64,000 bases of DNA from a virus: the IMG/VR virus record IMGVR_UViG_3300046740_000431, positions 1 through 64,000 of that record. The stretch is one strand, 5' to 3'. Position 1 is the first letter of the stretch. Each line of letters starts with the position of its first letter. Shown in pieces: positions 16,261 through 23,824 of this stretch. The notes beneath the pieces are model-generated. The model ran no database searches, was not told the origin of the DNA, and saw only the letters and a list, made by a program, of their open reading frames with translations. A program made the translations under genes and the position numbers.

Positions 16261-16336
16261 TGGCACCCCGGGCAGGATTTGAACCTGCGTCCCTCCGCTT
16301 AGAAGTCGGCCGCTCTGTCCGCTGAGCTACCGGGGT
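16261..16336 (-). tRNA. tRNA-Arg (UCU)
   Basis: Cloverleaf on the minus strand: acceptor ACCCCGG/CCGGGGT, D-arm GCTCAGCGGACAGAGC, anticodon loop CTTCTAA with anticodon TCT, T-arm GCAGG-TTCAAAT-CCTGC, discriminator G, and an encoded CCA at 16263-16261. It reads AGA, a codon rare in high-GC hosts, which fits translation support for the phage. Confidence 0.93.
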
Positions 16337-16424
16337 AGGTGAGGCCGCCAGCCTCTGATCAATGAGCCACGACAGGCCGTCGCAGGGTCTCCCTGCGCTC
16401 TCCTCTCGGCTGGCGACCTCGAGC

Positions 16425-17117
16425 TTACGGCGTCCAGTCGGCCGGCGTCTTGACGCGCGGGCCTGGAAGATCGGCGGAGTCGTCGCGGCCGAGCACCATC
16501 GATCCGATCCTGCGCTCCGTCGACGTCTCGCCGGAGGCGACAGGATCGCTGGGGGTGAGCGCGCGGATCTCGGCGCGCGCCGCGTTGCGCTCGCGTAGCG
16601 CCTCCATCAGCTCCGCGCGGATCGGCGCGACGACGGTGCGGTACATCGCCGACATCAGCGAGGTCGCCGGGGCCAGCCCGGTCGCCCCGATCACCCGGCC
16701 GGCGGCGTCCCTGACCTGACCGACCGGCACGAGGAGATCCTCGATGCCGCGGCCGGCGGCGAGCGCGCCGATCACGGTGACGATCGAGACGATCGAGAAG
16801 CTGCTGACCCCGAACATCTGATCGGCGGGCGACAAAGGCGGCAGACCCTCGACGCCGACGTAGGCGATCTCGTCGATGATCCCGAGGCGCGAGAACGTCA
16901 GGGAGTTCTCGTACTGGCCCTGGCCGTCGCTGCGGGTCATGGCCATGTCGCCGCCGTCGGGCCCCTCGGTGGCCCGCGGCAGCGCCTCGGTGGCGCACGC
17001 CGGGTAGGTGACCACGTACGGCTCGCGGTCGGCAGGCGCGCCGGTGTCGCTCGGTCGCGTGCGGTGGATGGTGACGGGATGCGGGGTGAGGTTCGTGATC
17101 GTAATGGTCAAGGTCAT
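16425..17117 (-). CDS. Hypothetical protein with NLTPHPV motif and one hydrophobic segment
   Basis: 230 residues, ATG 17117. The opening TITNLTPHPVTIHRTRPSDT matches a widespread small family of unknown function that starts with NLTPHxV. A central hydrophobic stretch SSFSIVSIVTVIGALAAGRG could be a membrane segment or a Rossmann-like strand. The rest is hydrophilic with a helical region (IRAELMEALRERNAARAEIR). Function unknown. Confidence 0.55.
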   Translation of the reverse strand: MTLTITITNLTPHPVTIHRTRPSDTGAPADREPYVVTYPACATEALPRATEGPDGGDMAMTRSDGQGQYENSLTFSRLGIIDEIAYVGVEGLPPLSPADQMFGVSSFSIVSIVTVIGALAAGRGIEDLLVPVGQVRDAAGRVIGATGLAPATSLMSAMYRTVVAPIRAELMEALRERNAARAEIRALTPSDPVASGETSTERRIGSMVLGRDDSADLPGPRVKTPADWTP

Positions 17118-17168
17118 GTCCTGTCAGGTGATGGCGTGGTGCCGCTGGTCTACAGCGGCTCAAAGGGG

Positions 17169-17183
17169 CCGGCCTCGGGCCGG
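17169..17183. other. Short GC hairpin between genes
   Basis: CCGGCC-TCG-GGCCGG lies in the 68-nt gap between the genes starting at 17117 and ending at 17186. It may be a weak terminator or processing site; no T-tract. Confidence 0.35.
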
Positions 17184-17185
17184 TG

Positions 17186-17455
17186 CTACAGGTCTTCGTG
17201 GATCGCGTCCATCTCCCGGTCGGCGTTCGCGAACGTCGCGTGGCGGGTCGCGCTGGCCTGGCCGTCGATCGACGTGACGCAGTAGAACGCGCCTGTCGCC
17301 TCGACGATGGCGCCGCGGTCCGTCATGCGGCGCCCGCCGTGCCAGTGCCACGCGTCCTCGGCGTCGAGCAGATCGACCAGCGGCTGGGCCACCGAGTCGT
17401 CGTCTCCGAGCTGGTCGAGCACGGCGTCGACCTTGCCGCGGAGCTCGGCGTTCAC
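17186..17455 (-). CDS. Small acidic hypothetical protein
   Basis: 89 residues from GTG 17455 (GTGA overlap). Helical N-terminus (VDAVLDQLGDDDSVAQPLVD) then strands (GAFYCVTSIDGQASATRHAT). Function unknown. Confidence 0.5.
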   Translation of the reverse strand: MNAELRGKVDAVLDQLGDDDSVAQPLVDLLDAEDAWHWHGGRRMTDRGAIVEATGAFYCVTSIDGQASATRHATFANADREMDAIHEDL

Positions 17456-17919
17456 GGCATGCCCGCGAGCGCGAGGATCTCGAGGCCGACCACGAGCAGC
17501 GCGTTGGCGGGCAGGTACATGGCCAGGGTGTCATCGGCCCAGGCATCGATCGAGTCCCCGGCCGGCTCGAGGCCGTCGACGCCGGCTGCGGTGTTGCGCG
17601 GCTTCGCGCTCCAGCACGTGGGACCGGCGTAGCCCGGCATCTCGACGCGCGCGCTGACGGTGATCGCGCCGTCCTCGTACTCGGTCGAGATCTCGCCGAT
17701 CAGCACGGGGATCTCGCTGATCGAGTAGGTCGTGCTGGGGTCCAGCTGGTACTCGGCGATCGACTCGTCCAGATCCTCGAGAGCCGCATCGGCGGCGTCC
17801 CGGGCGGTGTAGGTCACACCGTACGTCTCGCCGAGTACCTCGGCCTGGCTGCAGTCGATGGTCTGGCCGTCGCGCGTGGCGGACGCCCTGATTCGGTAGA
17901 GCGTGATCGTCGTGGTCAT
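17452..17919 (-). CDS. Hypothetical protein
   Basis: 155 residues, ATG 17919 (MTTTITLYRIRASATRDG). Beta-rich first half, hydrophobic C-terminus ALLVVGLEILALAGMP. First well-supported gene left of the divergent region at 17.92-18.22 kb. Function unknown. Confidence 0.55.
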   Translation of the reverse strand: MTTTITLYRIRASATRDGQTIDCSQAEVLGETYGVTYTARDAADAALEDLDESIAEYQLDPSTTYSISEIPVLIGEISTEYEDGAITVSARVEMPGYAGPTCWSAKPRNTAAGVDGLEPAGDSIDAWADDTLAMYLPANALLVVGLEILALAGMP

Positions 17920-17928
17920 GCCTCGACT

Positions 17929-18078
17929 CTACTGCTCGAGTCGTGCCAGTCCAGCCGATCTCTCAACTCCTCGATCTTCATCGGTGCAGATCGCTGACTC
18001 CATCAGATTTCTGAGTCGGCGTTCCTCTGCGATGACCGGGATCCAACCTATCAGCTCGCCAGATCTTCCTGTCAGCAC
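17929..18078 (-). CDS. Possible small gene in the divergent intergenic region
   Basis: 49 residues from GTG 18078, ending 9 nt before the next ATG. Begins VLTGRSGELIGWIPVIAEER and keeps the local codon bias, and the frame extends upstream with plausible residues (IPDGHTQVA) but without a start codon. It may be a remnant of a longer gene. The rest of the 17.92-18.22 kb region holds no convincing gene. Confidence 0.3.
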   Translation of the reverse strand: MLTGRSGELIGWIPVIAEERRLRNLMESAICTDEDRGVERSAGLARLEQ

Positions 18079-18156
18079 GGCTACTTGGGTATGACCATCA
18101 GGAATCCATGTCGGTCTCGCGGAAGTTCACGAATTTCTGAGGATGATCTGCGCGTG

Positions 18157-18170
18157 GATCAATAGTGATC
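18157..18170. promoter_or_regulatory. GATCA-ATAG-TGATC inverted repeat
   Basis: A 5-bp perfect inverted repeat with a 4-nt spacer lies between divergent transcription units, 54 bp upstream of the 18224 start. Size and place suit an operator half-site pair, but the site is short and single. Confidence 0.35.
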
Positions 18171-18223
18171 AGCAGGTTACGGCGTCGGGGTCCGTGGCAC
18201 GTCACGTGTATCAGAAGAATACC

Positions 18224-18436
18224 ATGGACACGACAAACCAGACCGCAGCCCAGCGAGCCGACCGCGACCACGCCGCAATCCAGGCGCTCGGCATCGTCAC
18301 CAAGGACGACACCGGCAACACCGCCACGTTCTACGCCCACGGCACCACGCTAAACGCGGCCGGGGTGGCGAGCGCCGCGCGAGCCGGCGCGACTTCCTCG
18401 AGCTGCCGACCATCGAGGATGGGATGGACCAGCTGA
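18224..18436 (+). CDS. N-terminal fragment of a DUF932-like protein (frameshifted)
   Basis: From ATG 18224 (MDTTNQTAAQRADRDHAAIQ) the coding-like stretch runs through GTTLNAAGVASAARAG, then turns into low-quality sequence before the stop at 18436. In the next frame, RDFLELPTIEDGMDQLI continues naturally into the ORF at 18424. A one-base deletion near 18385-18391 (or a sequencing error) explains the split. No slippery site is evident. Confidence 0.45.
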   Translation: MDTTNQTAAQRADRDHAAIQALGIVTKDDTGNTATFYAHGTTLNAAGVASAARAGATSSSCRPSRMGWTS

Positions 18437-19464
18437 TCGCCACGGTGCAGCGCGAGAACCGCGCCGACCACTGGGCGGATCTCGGGGGATGCAGCGTCGA
18501 CTTCCTCGGCCGCGTGGCGCCCGAGCGCGACCTCGACAGCAACGCCGAGATCCCGCGGCTCGTCCCGTCGGTCACCGGGTGGCAGCGGCTGGCGAGCTTC
18601 GCGCCGGAGCGCATCCCGACGCCGCTCCGCACTAACATCAACGCCTGGGCCGCGGCGCGGCGCGGCGACAGGGTGCGACTCCGCACCCGGGACTCCGAGG
18701 GGCACGACGAGCGCGAGCTCTACGCGGTGGTCTCGCCGGGCTACGTCCCCTACGACCTCGACACGATCGCAGCGGATGTGGCCGATCATCTACCGAGCGA
18801 CGCCAGGGTCGATGTGCGCTACGACCGGCAACGCGCGCGCATCGACGCGGTGCTCCACAACCCGCACCACTTCCCGGGCAACACCGGCGCGGCGAGCGTC
18901 GGCGAGGCGCACAGGCTGGCCCTGCGCATCACGACCGCGGACGACGGCACGGGCGGCTTCGCGCTGACCTGGATGGCCCAGCGGATCCGCTGCGTCAACC
19001 TGACCCTGCTCCGCGGCGCGAACTGCGTGTTCCGCGCTCGCCACACCCAGGCCGACCTCGCCACGGTGATCCGCGAGGCACTCGCCGCTCGGGGCCAGAT
19101 CGCCGAGGGGTTCGCCGAGACCTGGCGCAAGGCGTGGACCAGCTACTACCTCGACACCTCGGCCAAGGGGTCCGGGATCGATGGCCTCGAGGCGCTCCGC
19201 CGCATGGTGTTCCACGGGCTCGTGAAGATCCCCGGGCTCCGCCGGCCGGACGTCTGGGCGGCGGTCAAGTCGGCGTGGGACACCGAGCCGGGCGACAGCG
19301 TCGCTCACGTCCACAACGCGATCACCCTGGCGGCGCACACCGCGCCGACCGCCCGCAGCTGGGCCGACGACGAGACCGAGGAGATGGCATCATCGCAGCT
19401 CTACCAGCGGGTGCACGTGCTGGCCGGAATCCCCGACGGTGACCGGGCCGAGCTCGGCTGGTAG
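18424..19464 (+). CDS. DUF932-like phage/plasmid protein
   Basis: 346 residues from ATG 18424, but in-frame sequence upstream (DFLELPTIEDG) also looks coding, so the intact protein probably began at 18224. The core ELYAVVSPGYVPYDLDTIAA and the later WMAQRIRCVNLTLLRGANC resemble DUF932 proteins, which are carried by many phages and plasmids and have no settled function. First rightward gene after the divergent region. The family call is tentative. Confidence 0.55.
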   Translation: MDQLIATVQRENRADHWADLGGCSVDFLGRVAPERDLDSNAEIPRLVPSVTGWQRLASFAPERIPTPLRTNINAWAAARRGDRVRLRTRDSEGHDERELYAVVSPGYVPYDLDTIAADVADHLPSDARVDVRYDRQRARIDAVLHNPHHFPGNTGAASVGEAHRLALRITTADDGTGGFALTWMAQRIRCVNLTLLRGANCVFRARHTQADLATVIREALAARGQIAEGFAETWRKAWTSYYLDTSAKGSGIDGLEALRRMVFHGLVKIPGLRRPDVWAAVKSAWDTEPGDSVAHVHNAITLAAHTAPTARSWADDETEEMASSQLYQRVHVLAGIPDGDRAELGW

Positions 19465-19530
19465 CCAGGCGAAACGCGCGCCGCGAGCGCCGTCCGGCGG
19501 ACCTTCTCTACCGCCGCTGAGGAGCCAGAG

Positions 19531-19701
19531 ATGAAGAACGTCAAGCGCTTGAAGCTCGTGTCGCAGGTCATTCGGTCGCTGTCGTCGGTCGCGCTCGCGG
19601 CGGCCCACGGCGGCGTCGCCCAGTCGGGAAGCCAGGTTGGAGGCAGCGCTACGTGCCCGCCGCCAAAGAACGGCGAAGGAGGCGGCTGCGTCACGGGGTA
19701 G
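19531..19701 (+). CDS. 56-residue exported-looking peptide
   Basis: ATG 19531 has a strong GAGGAG ribosome-binding site 7 nt upstream. The peptide has a basic start (MKNVKRLKLVSQ), a short hydrophobic stretch (SLSSVALAAAHGGVA) and a Gly-rich tail with two cysteines (ATCPPPKNGEGGGC). This looks like a small secreted or membrane-active peptide. Its stop codon overlaps the first TACCCC box of the next promoter. Function unknown. Confidence 0.5.
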   Translation: MKNVKRLKLVSQVIRSLSSVALAAAHGGVAQSGSQVGGSATCPPPKNGEGGGCVTG

Positions 19702-19763
19702 CTACCCGCTACCCCGTCGCTACCCCATCGCTACCCGACATTCTCCGGTGACGTGTGTATATT
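19701..19763 (+). promoter_or_regulatory. TACCCC-box promoter (copy 2)
   Basis: GCTACCC units start at 19701, 19708, 19719 and 19730; the last three have 11-bp spacing. The -10 TATATT at 19758-19763 lies 26 bp after the last box; CAGGTC and the ATG at 19770 follow. No Shine-Dalgarno and no room for a leader. It drives the rightward operon 19.77-23.75 kb. Confidence 0.75.
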
Positions 19764-19769
19764 CAGGTC

Positions 19770-20000
19770 ATGGAAACGAACAAGGCGACCGAGACCACAG
19801 GGACCCCAGAGATGTCCGTCGAGCCGATCGTGGTTCGTGACCCGCTGACCGGATCCAGGACGCCGATGTTCGTGTGCCATGGCCCGGACGGGCACGAGTG
19901 GCTGCTCAAGCGCCTGTCCGCGGAAGCCGCGATGGCCGACGGGGTCGCGTACTTCATGGCCACGCGTACCATCGATGCGAGCGGGCGATGGGTGCTGTAG
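19770..20000 (+). CDS. Small hypothetical protein, first gene of rightward operon
   Basis: 76 residues from ATG 19770 (METNKATETTGTPEMSVE), placed 6 nt after the -10 box. Contains TPMFVCHGPDGHEWLLKRLS and ends DASGRWVL. Its TAG overlaps the next start as TAGTG. Function unknown. Confidence 0.55.
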   Translation: METNKATETTGTPEMSVEPIVVRDPLTGSRTPMFVCHGPDGHEWLLKRLSAEAAMADGVAYFMATRTIDASGRWVL

Positions 20001-20191
20001 TGAACCAGACGCACGCCCCGTTCCTCGTCGGCGGAAGCTGGACGTGGCTCACGTGGTCGCACGATCTCGACCTCCACGCTGCCATCGTCGCCAAGGCCGC
20101 CGAGCTCGGCGCCGCGTCGTGGGATGCGAGCCAGGCGTCCCACATGGTCCGCGGCTCGGTGGTGTTCGGTCACCCAACGGTGTTCTCGTGA
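20000..20191 (+). CDS. Small hypothetical protein
   Basis: 63 residues from GTG 20000; an ATG at 19988 (MGAVVNQTH) is an alternative. Aromatic-rich start (APFLVGGSWTWLTWSHDL), then a helix. GTGA overlap with the next gene. Function unknown. Confidence 0.45.
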   Translation: MNQTHAPFLVGGSWTWLTWSHDLDLHAAIVAKAAELGAASWDASQASHMVRGSVVFGHPTVFS

Positions 20192-20589
20192 TCGCCATCG
20201 AGCCCAAGGGCGGCAACCTGGACGTGCTGACCGCCGAGACGCGCCGCATGGCGCTCCTGGAGTCCTGCGTCGGGTACGTCACCCAGGTCTGGATCTGGCG
20301 CGGCGGCGAGGCCGTGGTCCTCAACGCCTACCCGCGGGCCATGTACGGCCAGGGCGAGTGGGCGGTGATCATCAGGCGCGGCCTGAAGCGCGGCGCGCCA
20401 CAGCGGCTCAACGTCGAGTCCGTCGGCGCCGCGCTGACCGCGCTCGGGGTCCGGTGGCGGATCCGGTCGTGCCGGCGATCCCCGGCCAAGCGGACCCAGT
20501 CGAAGCGGTCTCGGTACCACCGTGTACTACTGAGCGCCGCGCACCGGCGCGGCAACACGTGGCGGACCATGAGAGCGAGGATCTCGTGA
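20188..20589 (+). CDS. Basic hypothetical protein
   Basis: 133 residues from GTG 20188 (GTGA). First half beta/alpha with YVTQVWIWRGGEAVVLNAYP; the C-terminal 50 residues are strongly basic (RRSPAKRTQSKRSRYHR), consistent with nucleic-acid binding. Function unknown. Confidence 0.5.
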   Translation: MIAIEPKGGNLDVLTAETRRMALLESCVGYVTQVWIWRGGEAVVLNAYPRAMYGQGEWAVIIRRGLKRGAPQRLNVESVGAALTALGVRWRIRSCRRSPAKRTQSKRSRYHRVLLSAAHRRGNTWRTMRARIS

Positions 20590-21185
20590 TCTCAACCATG
20601 ACCTGCTCGTGCGGCGAACGCGATCCACACATCATCGCTCGGCGCATGACCGCTGACGACGTAGCCGTCGAGATCTGGCACGACGGCGCGGTGACCGGCC
20701 GCGCTGGTCTGGCGCTGCCCGGCGTTCCGATCGCGCGCCCGCGCTCCAGTGTCAGCTGGGATCGCGCGCGGCACGCGGCGTCGCTGTTCGGCGGAGAAGT
20801 TGAACTGTATGACGTCGCGGAGCTTCCGCGGCTGTACGCGTGCGCCCGTCGCGTGGCCGCTCGCGGCGGGTTGCCTGGCGATCTCCGAGCTGCCTTTGCT
20901 GCGGCCGAAGCGCCATCGCTCCACCTCGTCTGGGATGTCTACGCGGCCGATCGTGATGGCACGCCGACTGTACGCGTTGCGAGGCTCGACCGCATCCGGT
21001 GGCCGGGGCTCGCCGTGTGGCACGAGAGCGGCCGATACGAGCTGCTCGCCATTCGGCGCGGCGCAGCGCTTGGCGCTCGATCCCGTGAGGCGCTAGAGAC
21101 CACTGGGTTCTCGTTCGCCTCGCGGGCAGCCCTGCACCTGCACCTGTTCTCGATCGCGATCCCCCAGCACGCGAGGACATCGTGA
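20586..21185 (+). CDS. Hypothetical protein with CxCGxxDPH start
   Basis: 199 residues from GTG 20586 (GTGA); the conserved-looking part starts MTCSCGERDPHIIARRMTAD. The C-x-C-G...D-P-H-x-x-A-R-R-x-T-A-D style reminds me of hypothetical proteins in myxobacteria, a weak host hint. The C-terminal half is alpha/beta. Four-base overlap with the next gene. Function unknown. Confidence 0.5.
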   Translation: MISTMTCSCGERDPHIIARRMTADDVAVEIWHDGAVTGRAGLALPGVPIARPRSSVSWDRARHAASLFGGEVELYDVAELPRLYACARRVAARGGLPGDLRAAFAAAEAPSLHLVWDVYAADRDGTPTVRVARLDRIRWPGLAVWHESGRYELLAIRRGAALGARSREALETTGFSFASRAALHLHLFSIAIPQHARTS

Positions 21186-22060
21186 GCGCAACCGAACGCG
21201 AGACCACCGCTCTTGCCGTGTCGGCCGACCGGAGCATCGCCGCGCCGATCGATCCAGACTCCCCGGAGTTCCGCCGGACCGCGACGCACATGGCGCGCGA
21301 GTTCTCCGAGGCTACGTCGGAGATCGCGCGCCTCGTCGGCGAGCTTCGGATCCAGACCGAGCGGCTCGACGCCGCGTTCCGCAAGGACAGCTACAGCCGG
21401 TTCGGCCTGGATCTGTACTACAGCGGGCACCGCTACAACGCCGATGCCGAGGGCGCCACCGAGATCGTCAAGCAGATGGAGCGGCGCGCCTGGCACATCC
21501 TCGTCGACGAGCTCGGCGTCAAGAACGTGATGTCGATCGCCAAGCGTAAGGCGTTCGACGCTCAGCTCGAGAGCGGCGATCTGCCGCCCGTGTGCGAGGC
21601 GACGATCGTCGCCATCCTGCTCGGGTTCACCGAGCAGGCGAAGGACTTCGCGACCGAGGCGGCGCGCGAGGTCTTCGATCTGTTGAGGCCGAGGCGCGGC
21701 GACTACGCGACCAACAACGTCTTCCGGGTCGGCCGTCGGGTGATCTTGACGAACCGCGTGGAGCGGAAGTACGGCATCGGATCTGGCTGGCGAATCGCCC
21801 ACCACTACGAGCAGGAGATGACGGCGCTCGACGGCGTCTTTCACCTGCTCGATGGCAGGGGCGTGATGCGCGCCAACAAGGGGCCGCTGGTCGCCGCGGT
21901 CGATGCGGCCGACGCATCGGGCAAAGGCGAGACCACGTACTTCAGGTTCCGGTGCTTCAAGAACCGGAACCTGCACATCGAGTTCCTCCGTCCAGACCTC
22001 GTGAAGCAGCTCAACGGCCTGGCTGTCGGCGAGTACGTGCTCGGCGAGGACGTGGAGTAG
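21182..22060 (+). CDS. DUF4942-like protein
   Basis: 292 residues from GTG 21182. A coiled-coil N-terminal third (SEIARLVGELRIQTERLDAA) precedes a region with YYSGHRYNADAEGATEIVKQ, and the C-terminus YFRFRCFKNRNLHIEFLRPD then LVKQLNGL matches the DUF4942 signature, a domain common in phages and mobile elements and sometimes near methyltransferases. Biochemical role unknown. It lies directly before the DpdA-like gene, so a role in DNA modification is possible but unproven. Confidence 0.7.
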   Translation: MSATERETTALAVSADRSIAAPIDPDSPEFRRTATHMAREFSEATSEIARLVGELRIQTERLDAAFRKDSYSRFGLDLYYSGHRYNADAEGATEIVKQMERRAWHILVDELGVKNVMSIAKRKAFDAQLESGDLPPVCEATIVAILLGFTEQAKDFATEAAREVFDLLRPRRGDYATNNVFRVGRRVILTNRVERKYGIGSGWRIAHHYEQEMTALDGVFHLLDGRGVMRANKGPLVAAVDAADASGKGETTYFRFRCFKNRNLHIEFLRPDLVKQLNGLAVGEYVLGEDVE

Positions 22061-22080
22061 CCGATGATCGGTCGCGCCTC

Positions 22081-22797
22081 GTGATCGCCTACGCTTCGCG
22101 CACCGGCACGCGCTCGACCCTGGCCGCGCTGCGCGAGGCCGGGTGGCGCCTGCTGGTGTCCGCGGCCGGCGAGCTGCGTACCGAGGGCTTCCAGTACGCG
22201 CTCGATAACGGCGCATGGAGCGCCTACCAGCGCGGCGCCCGGTTCGATGAATCTGCATTTCTGCTTGCGCTCAACAAGCTCGGACGGGATGCGGACTTCG
22301 TGGTTCTCCCCGACATCGTCTCGGGCGGTGAGCAGTCCCTGGATCTCACATTCCGCTGGATTCAGCGTGTGTACCGAGCGACCGAGCGCGTGCTGATCTC
22401 CGTCCAGGACGGCCACGAGCCGTGGCAGATCGACGAGCTCCTGGGGCCCCGCGTCGGGGTGTTCGTGGGCGGCTCTACGGGATGGAAGCTGGCTACCACG
22501 CCGCGTTGGGCTGCGGTCGCACGTGCCAAGTCATCTTGGTGCCATGTGGGGAGGGTGAACACGAAGCGGCGTATCGCGCTGTGCGGAGCAGCCGGTGCGC
22601 TCTCGTTCGATGGTACCTCGGTGGTGCAGTACCCATCCACCATCGATCGATTGGACCGGGCGACCCGTCGGGCGACGCTACAAGGTGGTCTGGCGTTCGA
22701 CGACGGGCTCGTCCCGGACGATCAGCACCCATGCTGCGTAGAGTCACCGGCCCAGCTCGCGAGGTATCGCGAGTACATGGCATCTCGCAAATCTTGA
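22081..22797 (+). CDS. DpdA-like 7-deazapurine DNA transglycosylase
   Basis: 238 residues from GTG 22081; a six-codon frame (MIGRAS) ends as GTGA over this start and may couple translation. The protein has the tRNA-guanine-transglycosylase fold landmarks of phage DpdA enzymes: LDNGAW with D42, ADFVVLPDIVS with D78, SVQDGH at 108-112, FVGGSTGWK at 128-136, HVGRVNTKRRI at 155-165 and a SFDGTS motif at 175-180. DpdA enzymes exchange guanine in DNA for a 7-deazaguanine base. QueD is encoded 30 nt downstream, supplying the pathway. No QueC, QueE or GTP cyclohydrolase gene is visible here, so the host or another phage region must provide them. It is shorter than bacterial TGT, as usual for phage versions. 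Confidence 0.75.
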   Translation: MIAYASRTGTRSTLAALREAGWRLLVSAAGELRTEGFQYALDNGAWSAYQRGARFDESAFLLALNKLGRDADFVVLPDIVSGGEQSLDLTFRWIQRVYRATERVLISVQDGHEPWQIDELLGPRVGVFVGGSTGWKLATTPRWAAVARAKSSWCHVGRVNTKRRIALCGAAGALSFDGTSVVQYPSTIDRLDRATRRATLQGGLAFDDGLVPDDQHPCCVESPAQLARYREYMASRKS

Positions 22798-22827
22798 CTA
22801 CGCGCCTACAACACCAGGAGACCATTC

Positions 22828-23268
22828 ATGATCACGATCGCGAAGCGCTTCACGTTCGATTCATCACACCAGCTGCACGGGCTCCCAGAGGGCCACAAGT
22901 GCGCCAGGATGCACGGGCACACCTACGAGGTCGAGCTGCAGCTCCACGGCCGACCGGATGACCGAGGCTTCATCGTCGACTACCAGGAGATCGCCGACGC
23001 CTGGGCTCCTCTCCACGAGGCGATCGACCACCGCTGCCTGAACGAGGTCCCCGGGCTCAGCAACCCAACCACGGAAGTTCTGGTGATCTGGATCTTCGAT
23101 CGCCTTCGCGGCGGCCCCATCGGCGACTACCTGTCCAAGGTCCGCGTGTCGGAATCGAGCACGACGTGGGCGGAGCTCGACGTCAGGTCTTACATCGGCG
23201 GCCGGCGGAGCCCGGGGATCCGCCGACTCATGGGCGATCGGCCTCTCGTCGGTGACGATCACCCGTGA
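22828..23268 (+). CDS. queD: 6-carboxy-tetrahydropterin synthase QueD
   Basis: 146 residues, ATG 22828 with an AGGAG site. Zinc ligands H14, H29 and H31 (SSHQL and RMHGHTYEVE), catalytic C25 (GHKCARMHGH), and later motifs DYQEIADAW, DHRCLN and the PTTEVLVIWIFDRL block all match the QueD/PTPS family. It converts dihydroneopterin triphosphate to 6-carboxy-tetrahydropterin in 7-deazaguanine synthesis. Adjacent DpdA-like gene indicates DNA rather than tRNA modification. Length is normal for the family. Confidence 0.93.
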   Translation: MITIAKRFTFDSSHQLHGLPEGHKCARMHGHTYEVELQLHGRPDDRGFIVDYQEIADAWAPLHEAIDHRCLNEVPGLSNPTTEVLVIWIFDRLRGGPIGDYLSKVRVSESSTTWAELDVRSYIGGRRSPGIRRLMGDRPLVGDDHP

Positions 23269-23750
23269 CCTCGGATGCCGACCAGCGGCGCATCGAGAGC
23301 TACGCGCACCGTCGCAGGATCGCGGACGACGGCCTCGCCGAGCTCGCCAAGGCGGTCGAGGCGTGCGGACCTGGCGCGACCAACTACGGCGTCTGGGTGA
23401 TCGCCGACAAGCTCGGCCTGCTGCCCGATCGGCGCGTCTTCTGCTGCCGGCGTCCGACGCACGCCGGGTGGCTTCCGTCGCACGAGACCGCCGGCGGGAC
23501 GGACGAGCGTATCGACGACCCGGCGCGATCGTTCGTGGTCAAGGGCGAGACGTCCCGACCGTTCCGGTTCACGGTCGGCTTCCAGGCGCTTGTCGAGTAC
23601 CGGCCCCACACGCCGGAGCAGATGAGACGCGCTGCTGACGCCCGGGACGCGAAGCGCGCCGCGGCTGAAGCGGCGAAGCTTGCCGAGGACCAGGCCGAGG
23701 AGGCCCGCAGGCAGGCAGCTGCCGCTATGCAGCTCAAGCTCGACCTGTGA
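23265..23750 (+). CDS. Hypothetical protein of the QueD operon
   Basis: 161 residues from GTG 23265 (GTGA with queD). N-terminal helices, a central segment NYGVWVIADKLGLLPDRRVF with CCRRP, and an Ala/Glu-rich C-terminal coiled coil (AAEAAKLAEDQAEEARRQAA). Not a recognised 7-deazaguanine enzyme. Last gene of the first rightward operon. Confidence 0.5.
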   Translation: MTSDADQRRIESYAHRRRIADDGLAELAKAVEACGPGATNYGVWVIADKLGLLPDRRVFCCRRPTHAGWLPSHETAGGTDERIDDPARSFVVKGETSRPFRFTVGFQALVEYRPHTPEQMRRAADARDAKRAAAEAAKLAEDQAEEARRQAAAAMQLKLDL

Positions 23751-23762
23751 TCTCCGTCGGTC

Positions 23763-23818
23763 GCTACCCCACCGCTACCCCAGGCGTACCCCACGAATTC
23801 ACCGGGACGTCGTACAAA
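23763..23818 (+). promoter_or_regulatory. TACCCC-box promoter (copy 3)
   Basis: GCTACCCC at 23763, GCTACCCC at 23774 and CGTACCCC at 23785 have exact 11-bp phasing; the -10-like TACAAA is at 23813-23818, 26 bp after the third box; GAGGGC then the ATG at 23825. The -10 is weaker than in copies 1 and 2. It drives the second rightward operon (23.8-26.0 kb). Confidence 0.7.
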
Positions 23819-23824
23819 GAGGGC

